DNA of 64,000 bases from Sepioteuthis lessoniana (GCA_963585895.1 OY757904.1:27638754-27702753), one strand, 5' to 3'. Shown: positions 36,986 to 48,445, counted from the stretch's first letter. Notes: generated from the letters alone by a model not told the origin. Numbers and translations: made by a program.

Positions 36986-37317
36986 ATAACATTATTTAGT
37001 GATACGTGAATACATATGAATGAGTACAAATTATTCGAGCTAAGAATAAATAATTAAAGACATAACTGTACATAATTTACAATCGTTATTCGAAAGAAAG
37101 ATTGACTTCAATATTTGATGACCTAACAAGCGCAGTCATGGTATAAAATCAGACAAAACAAGCAATTTCTATCACTGGGTGGATTAAAATCTAAAAATGA
37201 TTTATCAATTCATTGATTTATTTCAAGTAAACAATTAATCTGTCTCTAGAATGAATATTGTTAATCAAATCATTTACTGGTATTCCAACATTGAATATTC
37301 TGTAATGTGGTATATAT
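36986..37317. other. AT-rich DNA, nothing recognised
   Basis: No coding or repeat-family signal seen. Confidence 0.5.
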
Positions 37318-37556
37318 TTACCCAAATCCTACGTCACGATTAGGAAAGAAGGTCATATTTTAAGCGGAGTACAGCTGGTTTGAACTTAAAGTTTTCGTTC
37401 TCGATGAGTGGATAACTAGCCCAGGTTAAAGAACCCAATCTGCCACCTGCTAACCAATAGCTGAAAGGAGCCGAGTGTATTAGCGCAGATGAAACACAAA
37501 CAACTTTTCCAGGACTTGAATTCGGGTCACCAATTCCATTTCCTACAACGATAACA
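37318..37556 (-). mobile_element. S2 SINE, nearly full length, diverged
   Basis: Reverse-complement body (TTTACCCAAATCC, TTTAAGCGGAGTACAGCTGG, AAGAACCCAATCTGCC) with B-box relic GGACTTGAATTCGG and head CATTTCCTACAACGATAAC. Confidence 0.82.
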
Positions 37557-38461
37557 GTTCATGAACTTTTAATAGTCAGCAACCTTCAGGATAATTCGCA
37601 CCGAACTTTTTTTTAATCAACGATGAGTATATTTTCTATTTCCGTTCGAGAAGTTTAGAAGAAATCTCGGATCTGTTCGGAAACCTTTCTTGTCTTTTCT
37701 TCTAAACCATAACACGCATTTTTTTAAACACTGTCTAACCTCGGGGTTGAAGATACGGCAACAAGGTAATTAGATACATTTTAACCAATTTCAGTATCCA
37801 CTAGGTTATTGTCCAGTAGAACAATTCAGTATTTGTCACTTGAAGCCTAAAACCTAATGTCATTTTCTCTGTCTCTTCAACCTTAACCAGGGTGTATTTA
37901 CTCTCTATTCATATTGTAATTGAATATATATTTTCCAGTCTTACACCCATTGTTTTTTTTTCTTTTCGAAGTGTGGTATTCATTTCTATACTACACCGAC
38001 TAAGGATGTTACGTAGACTCAATATCTGCTCAGGTAATTTTAATATGAATAGTACAAGTATAACTCGTTTCAAAAGAAAAGGATGATAAAATGACATACC
38101 AATATACACACATACACATGTGCATATATGTATGTATATATGTATGTACGTATTTCTGTGTTTATACGTCTCTGTGTGTTAGTGTTTGTGTTGACATTGA
38201 CCAAAGATGGTCGAAAATACGCGTACTCGAACTAAACTAACTGATTTTGAAGAGTTTTTAAACTGACTACAATCTTATTTGAGATATGTTTTCCTATCAA
38301 GAATGGCTGAATTATGCTTCCTTATTTGTTATTTAAAAAAAATATGCCTACGAGAGAATATGTTTACAAAATACACATTATATACATAATGTGTATGTAT
38401 GGGTTTATATATATCAGGAAATAAAGATATTAGTCGGTATTCATGAGTATTTAGTGATATT

Positions 38462-38464
<3 letters not shown>
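37557..38464. other. AT-rich DNA with short CA/TG and TATG tracts
   Basis: A degenerate CACATA/TATG stretch at 38103-38200. No gene signal. Confidence 0.5.

Positions 38465-38518
<54 letters not shown>
38465..38518. repeat. (AT)n microsatellite
   Basis: About 27 AT units. It is followed by 170 bp of unassigned, less AT-rich sequence. Confidence 0.97.
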
Positions 38519-38521
<3 letters not shown>

Positions 38522-38691
38522 CCCCTACCCCTGTAGGGTTGAGCTCTCTAGAGAATGAAGTAATTGTGTTGCCATTAGCGTTTATGCAAGGCTCTTCATA
38601 TGAATCGAGCTCTCGGTAGCCGTTAAGCGGAAACTTGTAAACAATAACAATTGGGATTCATAACCGTTTAAATTTACTTCACTGGCGCTGG

Positions 38692-38934
38692 CTTCCTCGT
38701 GGCTGAATGGTAGAATCTTAGATTGGCGATTGAGTCAACCGGGTTTTGATCCCAGCTTCGGGAGTCAAGCCCGTCTAGCCATACTGATGCTTTCTGATAG
38801 AACAAAACATATCTGTCTGTGGGTGACAATTTAGATCATTTCAAGTTTCCTGATAAGTGGATTGCTTTTGGGTTGGAAATTGGTGGATGAACTTACCGAA
38901 ATTGTCCCAAGCGCTTTCGCCTCTTCATAAGCCA
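38692..38934 (+). mobile_element. S3 tRNA-derived SINE with 3' module
   Basis: Head with A box (GTGGCTGAATGGTAGAATC) and B box (CGGGTTTTGATCCC), linker CTGTCTGTGGGTGACAATTT shared with other S3 copies, then the 3' module GTTTCCTGATAAG, TTGGAAATTGGT, CCGAAATTGTCCC and GCGCTTTCGCC. This is the only copy here that shows head and module joined. Confidence 0.85.
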
Positions 38935-39201
38935 TAATCTGGGATAGATTAAAAAACTAATTTTTTTTTTTTATTCAAATAAAAATGCATGAGTTATCAA
39001 CGAAATGAAAAAAAAATGAATGTTTTCTTTAAAATATTCTATTTCTCTTGATAAAATATTCCTTTTCCGTTTAGAGCTTTTTGCTTTAATTGTTTGATAT
39101 TTTTAGAATCACAGTTTAATCCAACTATACGTTCAAGAATTTTTTTTTTTTTTTGCAATCTAAAAGAATATAATTTTAAAAAATCTTAACATTTGCAAAA
39201 T

Positions 39202-39312
39202 CCTTGATGATGGCGTGTGAATTGTCCGAAAGCACTCAGCACAATTTCGATGAATGCATCAAGCAACTCCAACCCAAAATCAAAACACTTATCAGGAAAC
39301 TTGAAAGGATCC
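39202..39312 (-). mobile_element. S3 3' module alone
   Basis: Reverse-complement copy of the module above: CCGAAAGCACT, CACAATTTCGATGAATGCAT, CCAACCCAAAATCAAAACAC and TTATCAGGAAACTTGAAAGG. It forms an inverted pair with 38820-38934 about 265 bp away. Confidence 0.8.
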
Positions 39313-39380
39313 TAACATAATTAGATAGACATGTGTCTTCATTATTTAAACAAACCTGCTCGAATAAAAGACTGACACCC

Positions 39381-39382
<2 letters not shown>

Positions 39383-39419
<37 letters not shown>

Positions 39420-39661
39420 TTAAGAAAAACAACAAAACCAGCCACATAGGATTGTGAATTTATTTCCATCCTGTTACGCATTTTTGAAATTTCCAAAAAC
39501 ACGAAAAAAATTAACAGGACTTCTTCAGATCCTTTTAGATGAAAAAAAAATTCCGTATTATTGTTACATTGAGCTCTTTACCAGGAAAATTTAAATATTC
39601 ACTCATGAATAATTTCTTGTCCTGGTGGAATTATTCCCAACTCCGGTTTAACTGGACCAAA

Positions 39662-39696
<35 letters not shown>
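39383..39696. repeat. Two (AT)n tracts around a CTTCTTCAG-bearing segment
   Basis: AT runs at 39383-39415 and 39665-39696. The 250 bp between holds GGACTTCTTCAGATCC, a form of the recurrent motif, and TCCTGGTGGAATTATTCCC. Probably a SINE-like repeat bounded by microsatellites; not classified. Confidence 0.5.
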
Positions 39697-39700
<4 letters not shown>

Positions 39701-40156
39701 AATATGAAAAAGCAATAGCTTTTTTGAGAATATTTATGGTTTGAATTATTTGCCAACTTTAAAACAGAATAAAAATAACAATACTCACATCAAATTGTGT
39801 GCAAAAGTTTAGGAAAACCTATACTTAGATTTTAATTAAGATATTTGAGTGAAACTTTATTTAGTCTTAAAAAGCAAATTTATGAACCCATTAAAGATTA
39901 CAAAAAATGGAAACATAAATATTGGTTTCGTCAGACATAATTTTAACTCAAAAGTTTCCAAAATATTCGTTTATAGATACAATTAAAAAAGAACACACGA
40001 AAAAATTGAATCAAATATTATTTCAAAGCACAACACTATCAATACCTTATAATGCTATCAAACAGAGGTCCAATTTTTTTTCACTTTATCTCCTTATTTG
40101 TTGAGATTACACTAGAAAAGTTCCAAAATATCTTATTCAAAATAATTTAGGATCAC
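39697..40156. other. AT-rich DNA, nothing recognised
   Basis: No coding or repeat-family signal seen. Confidence 0.55.
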
Positions 40157-40395
40157 TAGCCGGTTTATTGTGGGTAGAGTGTTCACCAATGGTCCAGGAC
40201 ACTGGGGTCCAATCCCAGGCTGAGGCACACCAAAGACTTTGAAAAAATGCTTAACACTCTGCATTATTAGGTACGTATCAAGGGTAAAGTGGAGCAACAC
40301 AGGGAAATGATTAGCCCCCGCCACTACACCTCGATATAGTAGCTATTGAAAAGGGAGCCTTCGAGTCGCCCTCGACTTCAGTCGACAACTTTACT
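40157..40395 (+). mobile_element. S1 tRNA-derived SINE, nearly full length
   Basis: A-box region TGTGGGTAGAGTGTTCACC, B box GGGTCCAATCCC, body and 3' end (GTCGCCCTCGACTTCAGTCG, ACAACTTTACTTA). Confidence 0.9.
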
Positions 40396-40577
40396 TACTA
40401 TTTGTATATAGTTAGATAAATAAACAGATGGTTAGATCCAACAGACTAATATAGAAAGAAGCAAACTGACGTTGGTAGAGAAGGATGGATGTGTAAAGGA
40501 ATTTTTAAAATAGGTTGTCTAATCCAACATCTGAGATTTTTTAAATAGGTAGATTTGAAGAAAATAATACAAAGATG

Positions 40578-40582
<5 letters not shown>

Positions 40583-40610
<28 letters not shown>

Positions 40611-40611
40611 G
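40583..40611. repeat. (GATA)n microsatellite
   Basis: Seven GATA units. Confidence 0.97.
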
Positions 40612-40739
40612 TAATATGGGGTTTTCTGAAGGAAATACGTTAGGTCTTTTAAATAAATTTTCGAACACCAATTATATCACGTAAATTTAAACAGAACCCC
40701 ATCAACTGAAATAGAATATTCATAACTTGCTCATCCTTT

Positions 40740-40805
40740 AGTTTCGTTTAAAAAAAGCATCCACCCTGAAGAAAGTTTAAAAACGGAAACGTTGAACGTA
40801 GCTAA
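40740..40805 (+). repeat. CTGAAGA...CGGAAACG module
   Basis: ACCCTGAAGAAAGTTT then AAAACGGAAACGTTGAACG: the recurrent motif pair again, standing alone in unassigned sequence. Confidence 0.5.
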
Positions 40806-40888
40806 ATCATTCTCTGAAGGTGTGCTTTTTTTTCCTATTTGTAGATTTTCATTCAGTCAGATTCATTTCCAGCTTTCCCATAAATATG

Positions 40889-40894
40889 AGTGTA

Positions 40895-40961
<67 letters not shown>
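40889..40961. repeat. (TG)n(GA)n microsatellite
   Basis: TG run then GA run of about 21 units. Confidence 0.97.
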
Positions 40962-40964
<3 letters not shown>

Positions 40965-41040
40965 AGAAAGAAACAGAGAGAGCCAGGTCCCTTTTGAACG
41001 TGTGTGATCATGTTTCTCCACAGATTTTGAATGATTAAAC

Positions 41041-41368
41041 GGTGCACTGCCATTATCTCCCTGCTTTGTTTCTTTATTTTCTTTATTTTATTTTTATGGG
41101 GAAAGACTGACTGCTGACTCTAGGATTCCATCTGCCCTTGGATTAAATTTTGGCCTACTCGTAAACAACTACCGTCCTCTTAAGTGGGCTGACAAAACCC
41201 TTTTAGTCGCGGTCCAACAGACGTGTAATCTACGAGTATGTTTTCTTTTTTTTTTTAATCTTAATAACGAACACTCAGTCGGATTTCTCTTAAACAGGCC
41301 CAAACTCAATAAAAATAGAGACAGAGTAAATTCATTCTTTTCTCAAGTACGTTGAACAGAGTAAAGGA
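41041..41368. other. Unassigned DNA
   Basis: 41100-41225 is less AT-rich, with no recognised element. Confidence 0.45.
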
Positions 41369-41630
41369 AGTAAAGTTGGCGACCTTAATCGAGGGCGACC
41401 AGAAGGCTCCCTTTTCAATAGCGATTACAACACCAAAGTGTTGGGGAGGGCACTACTCCTTTTTCTAAATTCCTCCTCTTTACCCTTAATACGTACTTTA
41501 TATTGCTGACTGCTGAGAAAGGATGTATCAAGTACAATTTCTAAAGTCTTTGGTGTGATGCGACCTGGGATTGAACCCAGGTCTTCCAGACCATTAACGA
41601 ACACTATACCCACTAGCCAATGAGCCGTTA
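41369..41630 (-). mobile_element. S1 tRNA-derived SINE, full length
   Basis: 3' end AGTAAAGTTGGCGACC at the left, body CCTCTTTACCCTTAATACG, B box GGGATTGAACCCAG and A-box region ACTAGCCAATGAGCC at the right. Confidence 0.92.
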
Positions 41631-41782
41631 AACGGAAACGGAACTTAAAATCTCCTCGCGCCGATACCACTTTCTGTGTTGTTGGCCTTAATCTTTTATT
41701 AATGTATTATCGAATTCCATGATTCTTATAATGTACCTATATTTTACTCGTTGCAAAAAATTAATTCACATGATAATGTTCA

Positions 41783-41833
<51 letters not shown>

Positions 41834-42470
41834 AGTATGTATTAGAAATGGAGCGACAATTTTTCAGTCTTTCAAATTCTTATAGGCGAGAGTCGTATCT
41901 TGCTTTTAATTAATTAAAGGAACTATTTCTCTAAAGTGAAATTTAATTTTTTATGCCATTTTTAAATAGTTTTCTTTTCTTTTTTTTTTGATCCTGTTTT
42001 ATTTGTTTCAAACGTAATGAAATCGAAATAATTCAAGAAATTCATGAATTGAAACCACCTATTGCACACTATTTCCATCTATCTATCTATCTATCAAGCT
42101 GTCTATCTATCTCTCTTCGAGTAAAGCTGAAGGGCTTATCCGTCTTACGAAAGAAAGAACGTCTTTGGGTCATAAAAAATGTATACTTTATTTTACATAT
42201 TGATAAGATGACTTAACCTAGTTGGCTTATAAACTGGAAATATGATTTAAACCCACACTCGTACACACTGATGAACACCTACACGCACAGAAAGAGAGAG
42301 AGAGAGAGGGGGGGGAGAGAGATGAACAAATTGTAATATAATTGTTTTTTAGATGAGTGCTCAAATACTGCCCAACTGAGAAGCATCAAACTTTCTCTCC
42401 TCCTAATGTCAGTCTTATGCTACATCTGAAGAATGCATTCTCTTCAGATACATATATTGTATAGCCACTA

Positions 42471-42524
<54 letters not shown>
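41783..42524. repeat. Cluster of microsatellites in AT-rich DNA
   Basis: (AT)n(GT)n at 41783-41830, (ATCT)n at 42073-42114, (GA)n with a G run at 42292-42321 and (AT)n at 42473-42524. The sequence between them holds no recognised gene or repeat family. Confidence 0.9.
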
Positions 42525-42526
<2 letters not shown>

Positions 42527-42984
42527 AAGTATAAGAAAGTCGATGTTGGCCTTTTCGGGAGTAATAACAAATCCCGGGTTTTTCAATGTATCCCCTTTTT
42601 TATGTTCTAAATCGCTGCAAAATATCAAATTTTAATCAAATTTCTCTCCTCACATGTGTATACCTTTTTGAGCTCGATGTATTAAATTTAGATTTATCTT
42701 CATAAACAATAAGTTATATTCATTTTCACTTCTTTTCTTCCATTTTTTAAAATAAATATTTTAACTATCGTTGTTTTTATCACCTTCCGTTATATCACAT
42801 AGAAACCCAACTAGTTTCAAATTTTAGTCCACGTACCAACAACGTAATGTTATCAAAAATTAGAATGTTGAATATTCTGAAAGGAATCTTTGTTGTTTTT
42901 TTTTATAATACAGATTTTCTTTTCTCCGGCAATTTCATCAAATATCCATTACTACTTTAATAACACTTTGCATGAATTTAAAGT
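42525..42984. other. AT-rich DNA, nothing recognised
   Basis: No coding or repeat-family signal seen. Confidence 0.5.
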
Positions 42985-43220
42985 CCTGTAGAAAGTTTGC
43001 CTAGTCGGCTGGGGCTGTAGAATACGCCGACTGCACATCTGCAGAGGAGTAAGACCCACCAATAAGTGTTCAGGATGTGACTCTAAACGATCTGATGGTG
43101 AGGTTCCAGTGATGTTGGGGCTTTGGGGAATGCGGTGCACCCCTTCATTGCTGTTGCTCCCAGGTCCACTCTTGCCCGGCGTGGTAGCATCTGATAGGGT
43201 CCTATCTATGGGTTAAATAG
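42985..43220 (+). repeat. C core, best-preserved copy
   Basis: Contains every C landmark in order: GTCGGCTGGGGCTGTAGAAT, ACGCCGACTGCACATCTGCA, GTAAGACCCACC, CAGGATGTGACTCTAAACGA, GGGGCTTTGGGGAATGCGGT, CTTCATTGCTGTTGCTCCC, AGGTCCACTC, GTGGTAGCA and GGGTCCTATCTATGGG. A small hairpin can form around the TTGCCCGGC loop (CCACTC against GGCGTGG). No frame is conserved with other copies, so it looks non-coding. Confidence 0.85.
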
Positions 43221-43560
43221 CATACTTATGCTAAACTGAATTGTTTGACTATTTGACAATTAAACCTTACTTACATTTAAACTCCGTGCTAATGCTAAAA
43301 TGAATTATTTGAAATGGAACTGTTTTTGACATTGAAAATACACTCACACTAAACTGAAATGTTTAATTTAGAACTGTTTTGACCTTTAACTGAGTGTAAA
43401 CAAAATTTCTACTTATACTAAACTAAATTAGCGGAATTAGAACTGCTTGACTAAACTAAATAGTTTGAAATAGAAACGTTTTGCACAATTAAACAATGCT
43501 TACATTAAAACTGTGTACTTATGCTAAACTGAATTGTTTGAAATAGAACTATTTTCATAA
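43221..43560 (+). repeat. E minisatellite array, second subtype
   Basis: Units carry TGCTAAACTGAATTGTTTGA and TTAAACTCCGTGCTAATGCT-type landmarks. This differs somewhat from the 24.4-kb array but occupies the same place between C and D. Confidence 0.75.
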
Positions 43561-43565
43561 AAATG

Positions 43566-43625
43566 GAGTTGGCGTTAAAAAACCTACAAAGGTTGTTGTG
43601 CCATAAAACCCAAACAACCATCCAA
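43566..43625 (+). repeat. D hairpin module, best-preserved copy
   Basis: GTTGGCGTTAAAAAACC, loop TACAAA, GGTTGTTGTGCCATAAAACC, then the tail CAAACAACCATCCAAC. The arms TTGGC/GCCA and AACC/GGTT pair as a nested hairpin. Confidence 0.8.
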
Positions 43626-43984
43626 CAACCTGGAGAAAGTTATTCCAAATGAAACGTTATATCCCGATTGCGCATTGGTCATACAAGGCTTTGATACTGC
43701 AACAGGAACAACAACCAGTGTTCGACCTGTCAGACAACATGCACGTTTAAACAAATTCTTATAGAATGCTAAGCTTTTGCTGTCATCAGAAAGCGATTTT
43801 TCTAACTGAATTGTTCGAAAACGTCAAAATTGATGACGTTCTGTCCTTCTGGGTGATACGACAAAATATGACGAAATAAAACTGGTTAATCCTGTGCAAA
43901 CAAATGGAATCCTGCTTATAGAAAATGTTACCTATAAAGTATTCGTTCAGAAATCTTTGCTTGAATGTATATACATATGGACAT
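43626..43984. other. Unassigned DNA between two D modules
   Basis: Less AT-rich patches near 43650-43760 and 43850. Its position between two D modules suggests part of the same composite family, but no C or E landmark was found. Confidence 0.4.
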
Positions 43985-44050
43985 AATTTGGCGTTAAATA
44001 ACCTACAAAGGTTGATACTCCGTAAAACCCAGACAAACGAACAAACGTCC
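43985..44050 (+). repeat. D hairpin module
   Basis: AATTTGGCGTTAAATAACC, loop TACAAA, GGTTGATACTCCGTAAAACC, then the tail CAGACAAACGAACAAAC. Confidence 0.8.
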
Positions 44051-44317
44051 AGCGTCGACTTTCATAATGTAACTAACCCATAATAAACGGATGTGTGAAA
44101 TAGACATAGGGGATACGAAAACACGAAAAACTTTACGACTTCTTTTTTCAGGTACGAAACTTTTTACTACCTTTGAGTAAAAGGTTTTTCGACATGAGGA
44201 GAGAGAGACACAATCTTTCTATGCTGAATGCTTTTACATCGTCAGCTCTCAACCCAACTAACGCGCGGCGTCCGTAGCGCACAAATTCATCTGGCCTCGC
44301 CCATCTCTGAATCTCGA

Positions 44318-44607
44318 CTCTCTCGATCGGAGGCAGGAACTCAACTAACTGCTTTTTCTCAAATCCCCAAAATCCTCATCCCACGCTTCCAGTGCATAAC
44401 GTTATCCACACCCACTGGTCTCATTTCCTACTGGGGTTTTATTTTGACATCTGTGAATGACAAATCCTCCCCGCGCGCGCGTGAACATAGGTGCTCATGT
44501 TTGCACCTAACTAACCCATGCACTGAGCCGAAAGATTCTCATCCTAACTAAATCGAAAGGCAAGATATATAAAACAAGATCCCTCAGCAATTATATTACA
44601 ATAATAA
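44318..44607 (+). repeat. TATA-bearing dispersed repeat, left copy
   Basis: Matches the reverse complement of 46136-46403 through several blocks: TTTATTTTGACATCTGTGAA, TTTGCACCTAACTAACCCAT, GGCAAGAT then TATAAAAC and ATTATATTACA. The TATA-like TATATAAAAC near 44570 suggests a retained promoter-like core. Part of a 107-codon frame (44228-44551) is chance; it is not kept in the other copy. Confidence 0.75.
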
Positions 44608-44657
44608 CTTCATCAAATGTTGGATTATTATTTTTTTTTTATTTAATTATCTTCATT

Positions 44658-44886
44658 GATATCCGACCACACCACTTGAGCAGGATGCGACGCAAGGTCA
44701 GATTTTTTAAGGTTTGAATTAACAGTCTTCGTTCGAGTAGACCTGTAGCTGAAGGGAAGATAGTTTGACGCATATATTTCCCAAGGGTGTTAGCGCTAAG
44801 TGAAATACAAACAGCTTCGTACAGATTTAGAACTCCAATCATCGTGGCTATATCCTTTGATAATAATCATTATACTACAAGCGCTA
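44658..44886 (-). mobile_element. S2 SINE, diverged
   Basis: Reverse-complement landmarks: CCACTTGAGCAGGATGCGAC, CAAGGTCAGATTTTTTAAGG, TTTCCCAAGGGTGTTAGCGC, TAATAATCATTATACTACAA and GCGC. The internal second quarter is shortened and the B box is lost. Confidence 0.8.
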
Positions 44887-44913
44887 CGTCATATATAAAT
44901 ATATATTTTAAAA

Positions 44914-45128
44914 GTAAGTAAAGCGGAAAAGCATAGTCGAGGACGACACCGAGGTGTAGGAGACCGTGTTACTCCATTCCCTAGGCTACTCCACTTTACT
45001 CTTGATAATACGTTATAATGCAGAGCGTTATCAAGTTCTATTTTTTGAGTCTTTGTTATGACTCGACCTGGGACTGAACCTCCCCTTCCGGGCCAATGGA
45101 GAACACTCTAACCATTTGTCCTATCAGC
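44914..45128 (-). mobile_element. S1 SINE, shortened
   Basis: Reverse-complement S1: AAGTAAGTAAAGCGG end, CGAGGACGAC, CTCCACTTTACTCTTGATAA, B box GGGACTGAACC and head CTAACCATTTGTCCTATC. A short internal deletion lies near the CCTTTTCAATAGCT segment. It stands 28 bp from the S2 copy, same orientation. Confidence 0.85.
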
Positions 45129-45450
45129 TGGTATTGTTCGAATTAGATTTTGTAATATTCATATTACTATTGTTGTTTTTGAATGCATGGATGTCTCGAG
45201 GAAAATCCATCATTATCAACTTAATCAACATTACTAATGCTACGTTTCAAAAATAGTGTTTTTTTTTTATATATCAGAATCTGCTTCTTGCTGTAATATT
45301 CTCATTTGCGGCTTTCCAAATTGTTGTGAAAAATAAGAATATTCATTTTTCGCTCAGTTTACAAAAAGCTGTAAATGCCTATCCATTTACGCTTTACAAA
45401 TCACTGACTATAAAACTCATCACTAATCTCCATTCACGGTAAGGTTTTTA
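45129..45450. other. AT-rich DNA, nothing recognised
   Basis: No coding or repeat-family signal seen. Confidence 0.5.
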
Positions 45451-45451
45451 T

Positions 45452-45515
<64 letters not shown>

Positions 45516-45791
45516 GTGTGTGTGTGTGTGTGAGAGAGCATATGCATGTCTATGTGTGTGTAAGTTTGTATAGATAGATAGATTAATAAATAGATAAATA
45601 AATTGATTGATCTAAGGATAGCGGAAACACTGAGTCAACGGCGCCTGTTGACTTCCGGTTTCTTGGCCTGGAGATAGTAAAAAATCTGGCCGTCACCAAA
45701 CTCCATTGACTTTATGTCTACGCTACCCTTTCTAAAATCTATAGAGCCGTATCACTGATACACACCTGTGTTGAAAAATACTGAAAACTGC

Positions 45792-45832
<41 letters not shown>
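45452..45832. repeat. (AT)n(GT)n and (AT)n tracts around an unassigned 250 bp
   Basis: AT/GT compound tract 45452-45537 and AT run 45794-45832. The segment 45610-45780 between them is less AT-rich with no recognised element. Confidence 0.85.
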
Positions 45833-45836
<4 letters not shown>

Positions 45837-46135
45837 AATAACGCCTCTGTGAGAAAATTAGTTTATATACGAATAAATACTTTTAAGATCGGGAAACCGA
45901 CGGATGGAAGAGTGGGGAATCGATAATCTCTCAGAAAGAAAGGTGAAAATATGTTCTTCGGAGGGACGCTTATGTTTCACTCAAAATGATAAATAATGTC
46001 ATTAAAACTATTTTTTGTTTTCGTTCTGTTTTATGTCATATTGAACATGTAAATTGTTTAATGCCAAATCCGGTTTATTCATATATATTAGATACGAGAT
46101 ATTAGATAGGATTGGTAAACATTAGTCAACATAGT

Positions 46136-46403
46136 GTAATATAATGACCGAGGGATTTCGTTTTATAAATCTTGCCTTTGGGTTTTGTTAGGCTGAGAAC
46201 CATTCGGCTTAGCACATGGGTTAGTTAGGTGCAAACTTGAGCGCTGGTGTTAACGTGCGTGTGGGGAGGATGTGTCGTTCACAGATGTCAAAATAAAAAT
46301 CCCAGGACCAGAGGATGTGAATGACGTCATATACCGGAAGCGCACGGAGGATTTGGGGTATTTTGAAAAAGTCAGTAGTTGAGTCTTGCGGTCCGAAGAA
46401 GAA
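46136..46403 (-). repeat. TATA-bearing dispersed repeat, right copy, inverted
   Basis: Inverted partner of 44318-44607. In this copy the TATA-like core reads TTTATAAAAC on the minus strand, and TGACGTCA, a perfect CRE-type palindrome, lies near 46325. The left copy has TAACGTTA there. Inverted rather than direct orientation argues against a simple LTR pair. Confidence 0.75.
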
Positions 46404-46574
46404 GGGTGACTTTCGCTAGCTCACAGTGGCCTTGTGGCGGTGCCACACGTGTTGGGAGGCGCAGATGGAAAAGCCAGCATAGAAAGATTGTGCCTCTTTG
46501 TCGAAGAACCTTTAAACTCAAAGGTAATAAAAAGTTTCGTACCTGAACTAAGAAGTCGTAAGGTTTTTTCGTGT
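46404..46574. other. Unassigned, less AT-rich DNA
   Basis: Overlapping short frames on both strands give no recognised domain. Confidence 0.4.
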
Positions 46575-46632
46575 TTCGGTTTGGTTTCTTTATTTAATGG
46601 CATATCAACCTTTGTTGGTTATTTAATGCCAA
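46575..46632 (-). repeat. D hairpin module
   Basis: CGGTTTGGTTTC tail on the left, then AATGGCATATCAACC, loop TTTGTT, GGTTATTTAATGCCAAA. Arms GGCAT/ATGCC and AACC/GGTT are intact. Confidence 0.82.
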
Positions 46633-46633
46633 A

Positions 46634-46812
46634 GCCATTCTCCTAGAAGAACAGTAGTGGTACTGTTTAACCCATAGCTGGGAGGATAATGGGGTTTATA
46701 CCTTTCCCAAGGGTATTTGCCCGAAAGTGAATGCAATAGCGCGACTGGAGTACGAACTTGCGTACTACGATTCCGCAGATCATCGCTTTAACCATTACAC
46801 CACGAGGACACC
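46634..46812 (-). mobile_element. S2 SINE, 5' two thirds
   Basis: Reverse-complement S2 from TCTCCTAGAAG through AACCCATAGCTGGGAGGATA, CCTTTCCCAAGGGTATT, an altered B box (GAGTACGAACTTG) and head CATTACACCACGAGGAC. It is inserted between D and E of a minus-strand composite. Confidence 0.8.
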
Positions 46813-46879
46813 CCTCGTGTTTCGGGATTCTTATGTTCTATGTATATATGTTACGAACATTCTATATACGTTTCCTATA

Positions 46880-47050
46880 TTCATGTATGCGTATGTTACA
46901 ATTGTTAAATATCTCCTAGTATTGCTATATATCACTAACATTTCAATTAGACATCAGTTTTTTTGTTTACACACAGTTAAACGATCGAACAGTTCTTTTC
47001 GATCCATAGATAGAACCTTATCAACATTGTCAATATTCAACCCATTATTG
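46880..47050 (-). repeat. E minisatellite units
   Basis: CTCCTAGTATTGC, TTGTTTACACACAGTTAAAC and CGAACAGTTCTTTTCGATCC in minus orientation, following D and the SINE. Confidence 0.65.
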
Positions 47051-47067
47051 GAGTATAAGAAGGTTCA

Positions 47068-47172
47068 TACTTTTTGAAATGATATCCGAAAGCGAAAGTA
47101 ATAGCCCCACTGAATTTGAACCTGCTTAATACGATTTCACAGCATACGGGTTTAACCTTTACGCTGTGTGAA
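47068..47172 (-). mobile_element. S2 SINE 5' fragment
   Basis: ATGATATCCGAAAGCGAAAG, TGAATTTGAACCTGC and TTTAACCTTTACGCTGTGTG resemble the S2 head and B-box side. No body follows. Confidence 0.55.
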
Positions 47173-47207
47173 CACCACAAATTAAAATTTCTGTTATAAC
47201 TTCGTCA

Positions 47208-47412
47208 TCATCACGTCACGCTGCTAGCACAGATCTCCCTGGCCCTCTCTCGCTACACATCTCAATCGTCCATCCCTCCCGGAAGGTCCTCCAGGCTACA
47301 TCCTATATCGACACATAGCTGTTATTTATAGTTTCTAGCTAGTCGTCCTACCTTTGCTCGCCCGTGTGAAGGGGTCCACGGGAGAACATCACTTATGAGC
47401 TCGTCCTTACTT
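47208..47412 (-). mobile_element. LINE-T 3' fragment
   Basis: Reverse-complement blocks shared with the 7445 copy: CTGCTAGCACAGATCTCCCT, GGAAGGTCCTCCAGGCTACA, TAGCTAGTCGTCCTACC and ATCACTTATGAGCTCGTCC. It is cut off at 47412. Confidence 0.8.
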
Positions 47413-48382
47413 AGTAAAATTTTATGATGAAAGTTGCGGCACATCGGATTCATTGAACAGACTTGAGAGGGCAGGCGAAGGTTGCTGAAATGTAATCAAA
47501 GTAGTCTGTGGTAGCAATGGAAATAAAACTGAACCGAGAGGAAAGAGGTAACAGGCCGCTGTAACGGACTTTCATTAACTTTAAGTGAGAGGAAGGCAGA
47601 CGAAGCTGTCAAAAGAAAATCAGAGAGATGGAGACTTTAGCTCGACTAAAATAAACTATGACTTCATCTAGAGTTACTATGAATTCTCTCTTCTTAAAGA
47701 AAACATAACATATAATAAGCGTCATTATCCTCTTAAAAAAAAAAATATTGTAACATCATGGATTCGCCTTTCTATAAAAGATTATAACAGCAATTATTTG
47801 TTAACTTTCGCCGTTGATAATACGAATCCTCACCATAATGCGTTGTATCCCCGTTGCGTAAAGGCTTATCTAGTGCACTGCTGTTGCATTCTGGTTAGTG
47901 AATGTTTGTAATATTAAATAAAGGACAAACCACGATATGAAAGAAAATAGAGATATATTCTCAGGAAAAAGTATATTCAATAGAGAGACTATTAGAAGAC
48001 AAGAACATAGGATTAGCGAATACAGAATAAAGATATAGTCCAACGATAGTATTGGATTCCGTTATTACGGTAGCAAGTAAGGTGATCAAGTGCGATCTCC
48101 AGTCTCCAACGCTTTAATACTATTCCTATGAGAAACTGCTCTTCACCTTCTAGTCTGCCCTGGTATTAGTAGCTATTGCTATATATATGGCAGATGGACT
48201 TGTTCATTGTGTGGGAAAAGGTGGGTGATACCCAACAACTGGGATATCATGGGAAATGAGCAGGAACTATAGTCAAGCTATTACGCTCACCTTCGGATTG
48301 ATACTCTGGAGAAAGACATGAGCCCCAGTATTCCTCTTGCTATGTGTCTAATTCTAACCAAACTATTTTTTTCGTACAAGCA
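47413..48382. other. Unassigned DNA
   Basis: Includes an AT-poor patch (47420-47640). A stretch near 47750-47930 carries a TATAAAAG and an AATAAAGG, which could be an old LTR-like or promoter remnant but has no partner repeat. No gene recognised. Confidence 0.4.
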
Positions 48383-48445
48383 CGGCTTTGGCATTAAATT
48401 TATCCAGGGAGATTGATATGCCATTAAGCTCAGAAAAATACCAAA
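48383..48445 (+). repeat. D hairpin module, diverged
   Basis: GGCTTTGGCATTAAATTTATCC, then GATTGATATGCCATTAAGC and an A/C-rich end. TGGCAT/ATGCCA arms are intact while the inner AACC arm is changed to ATCC. Confidence 0.65.
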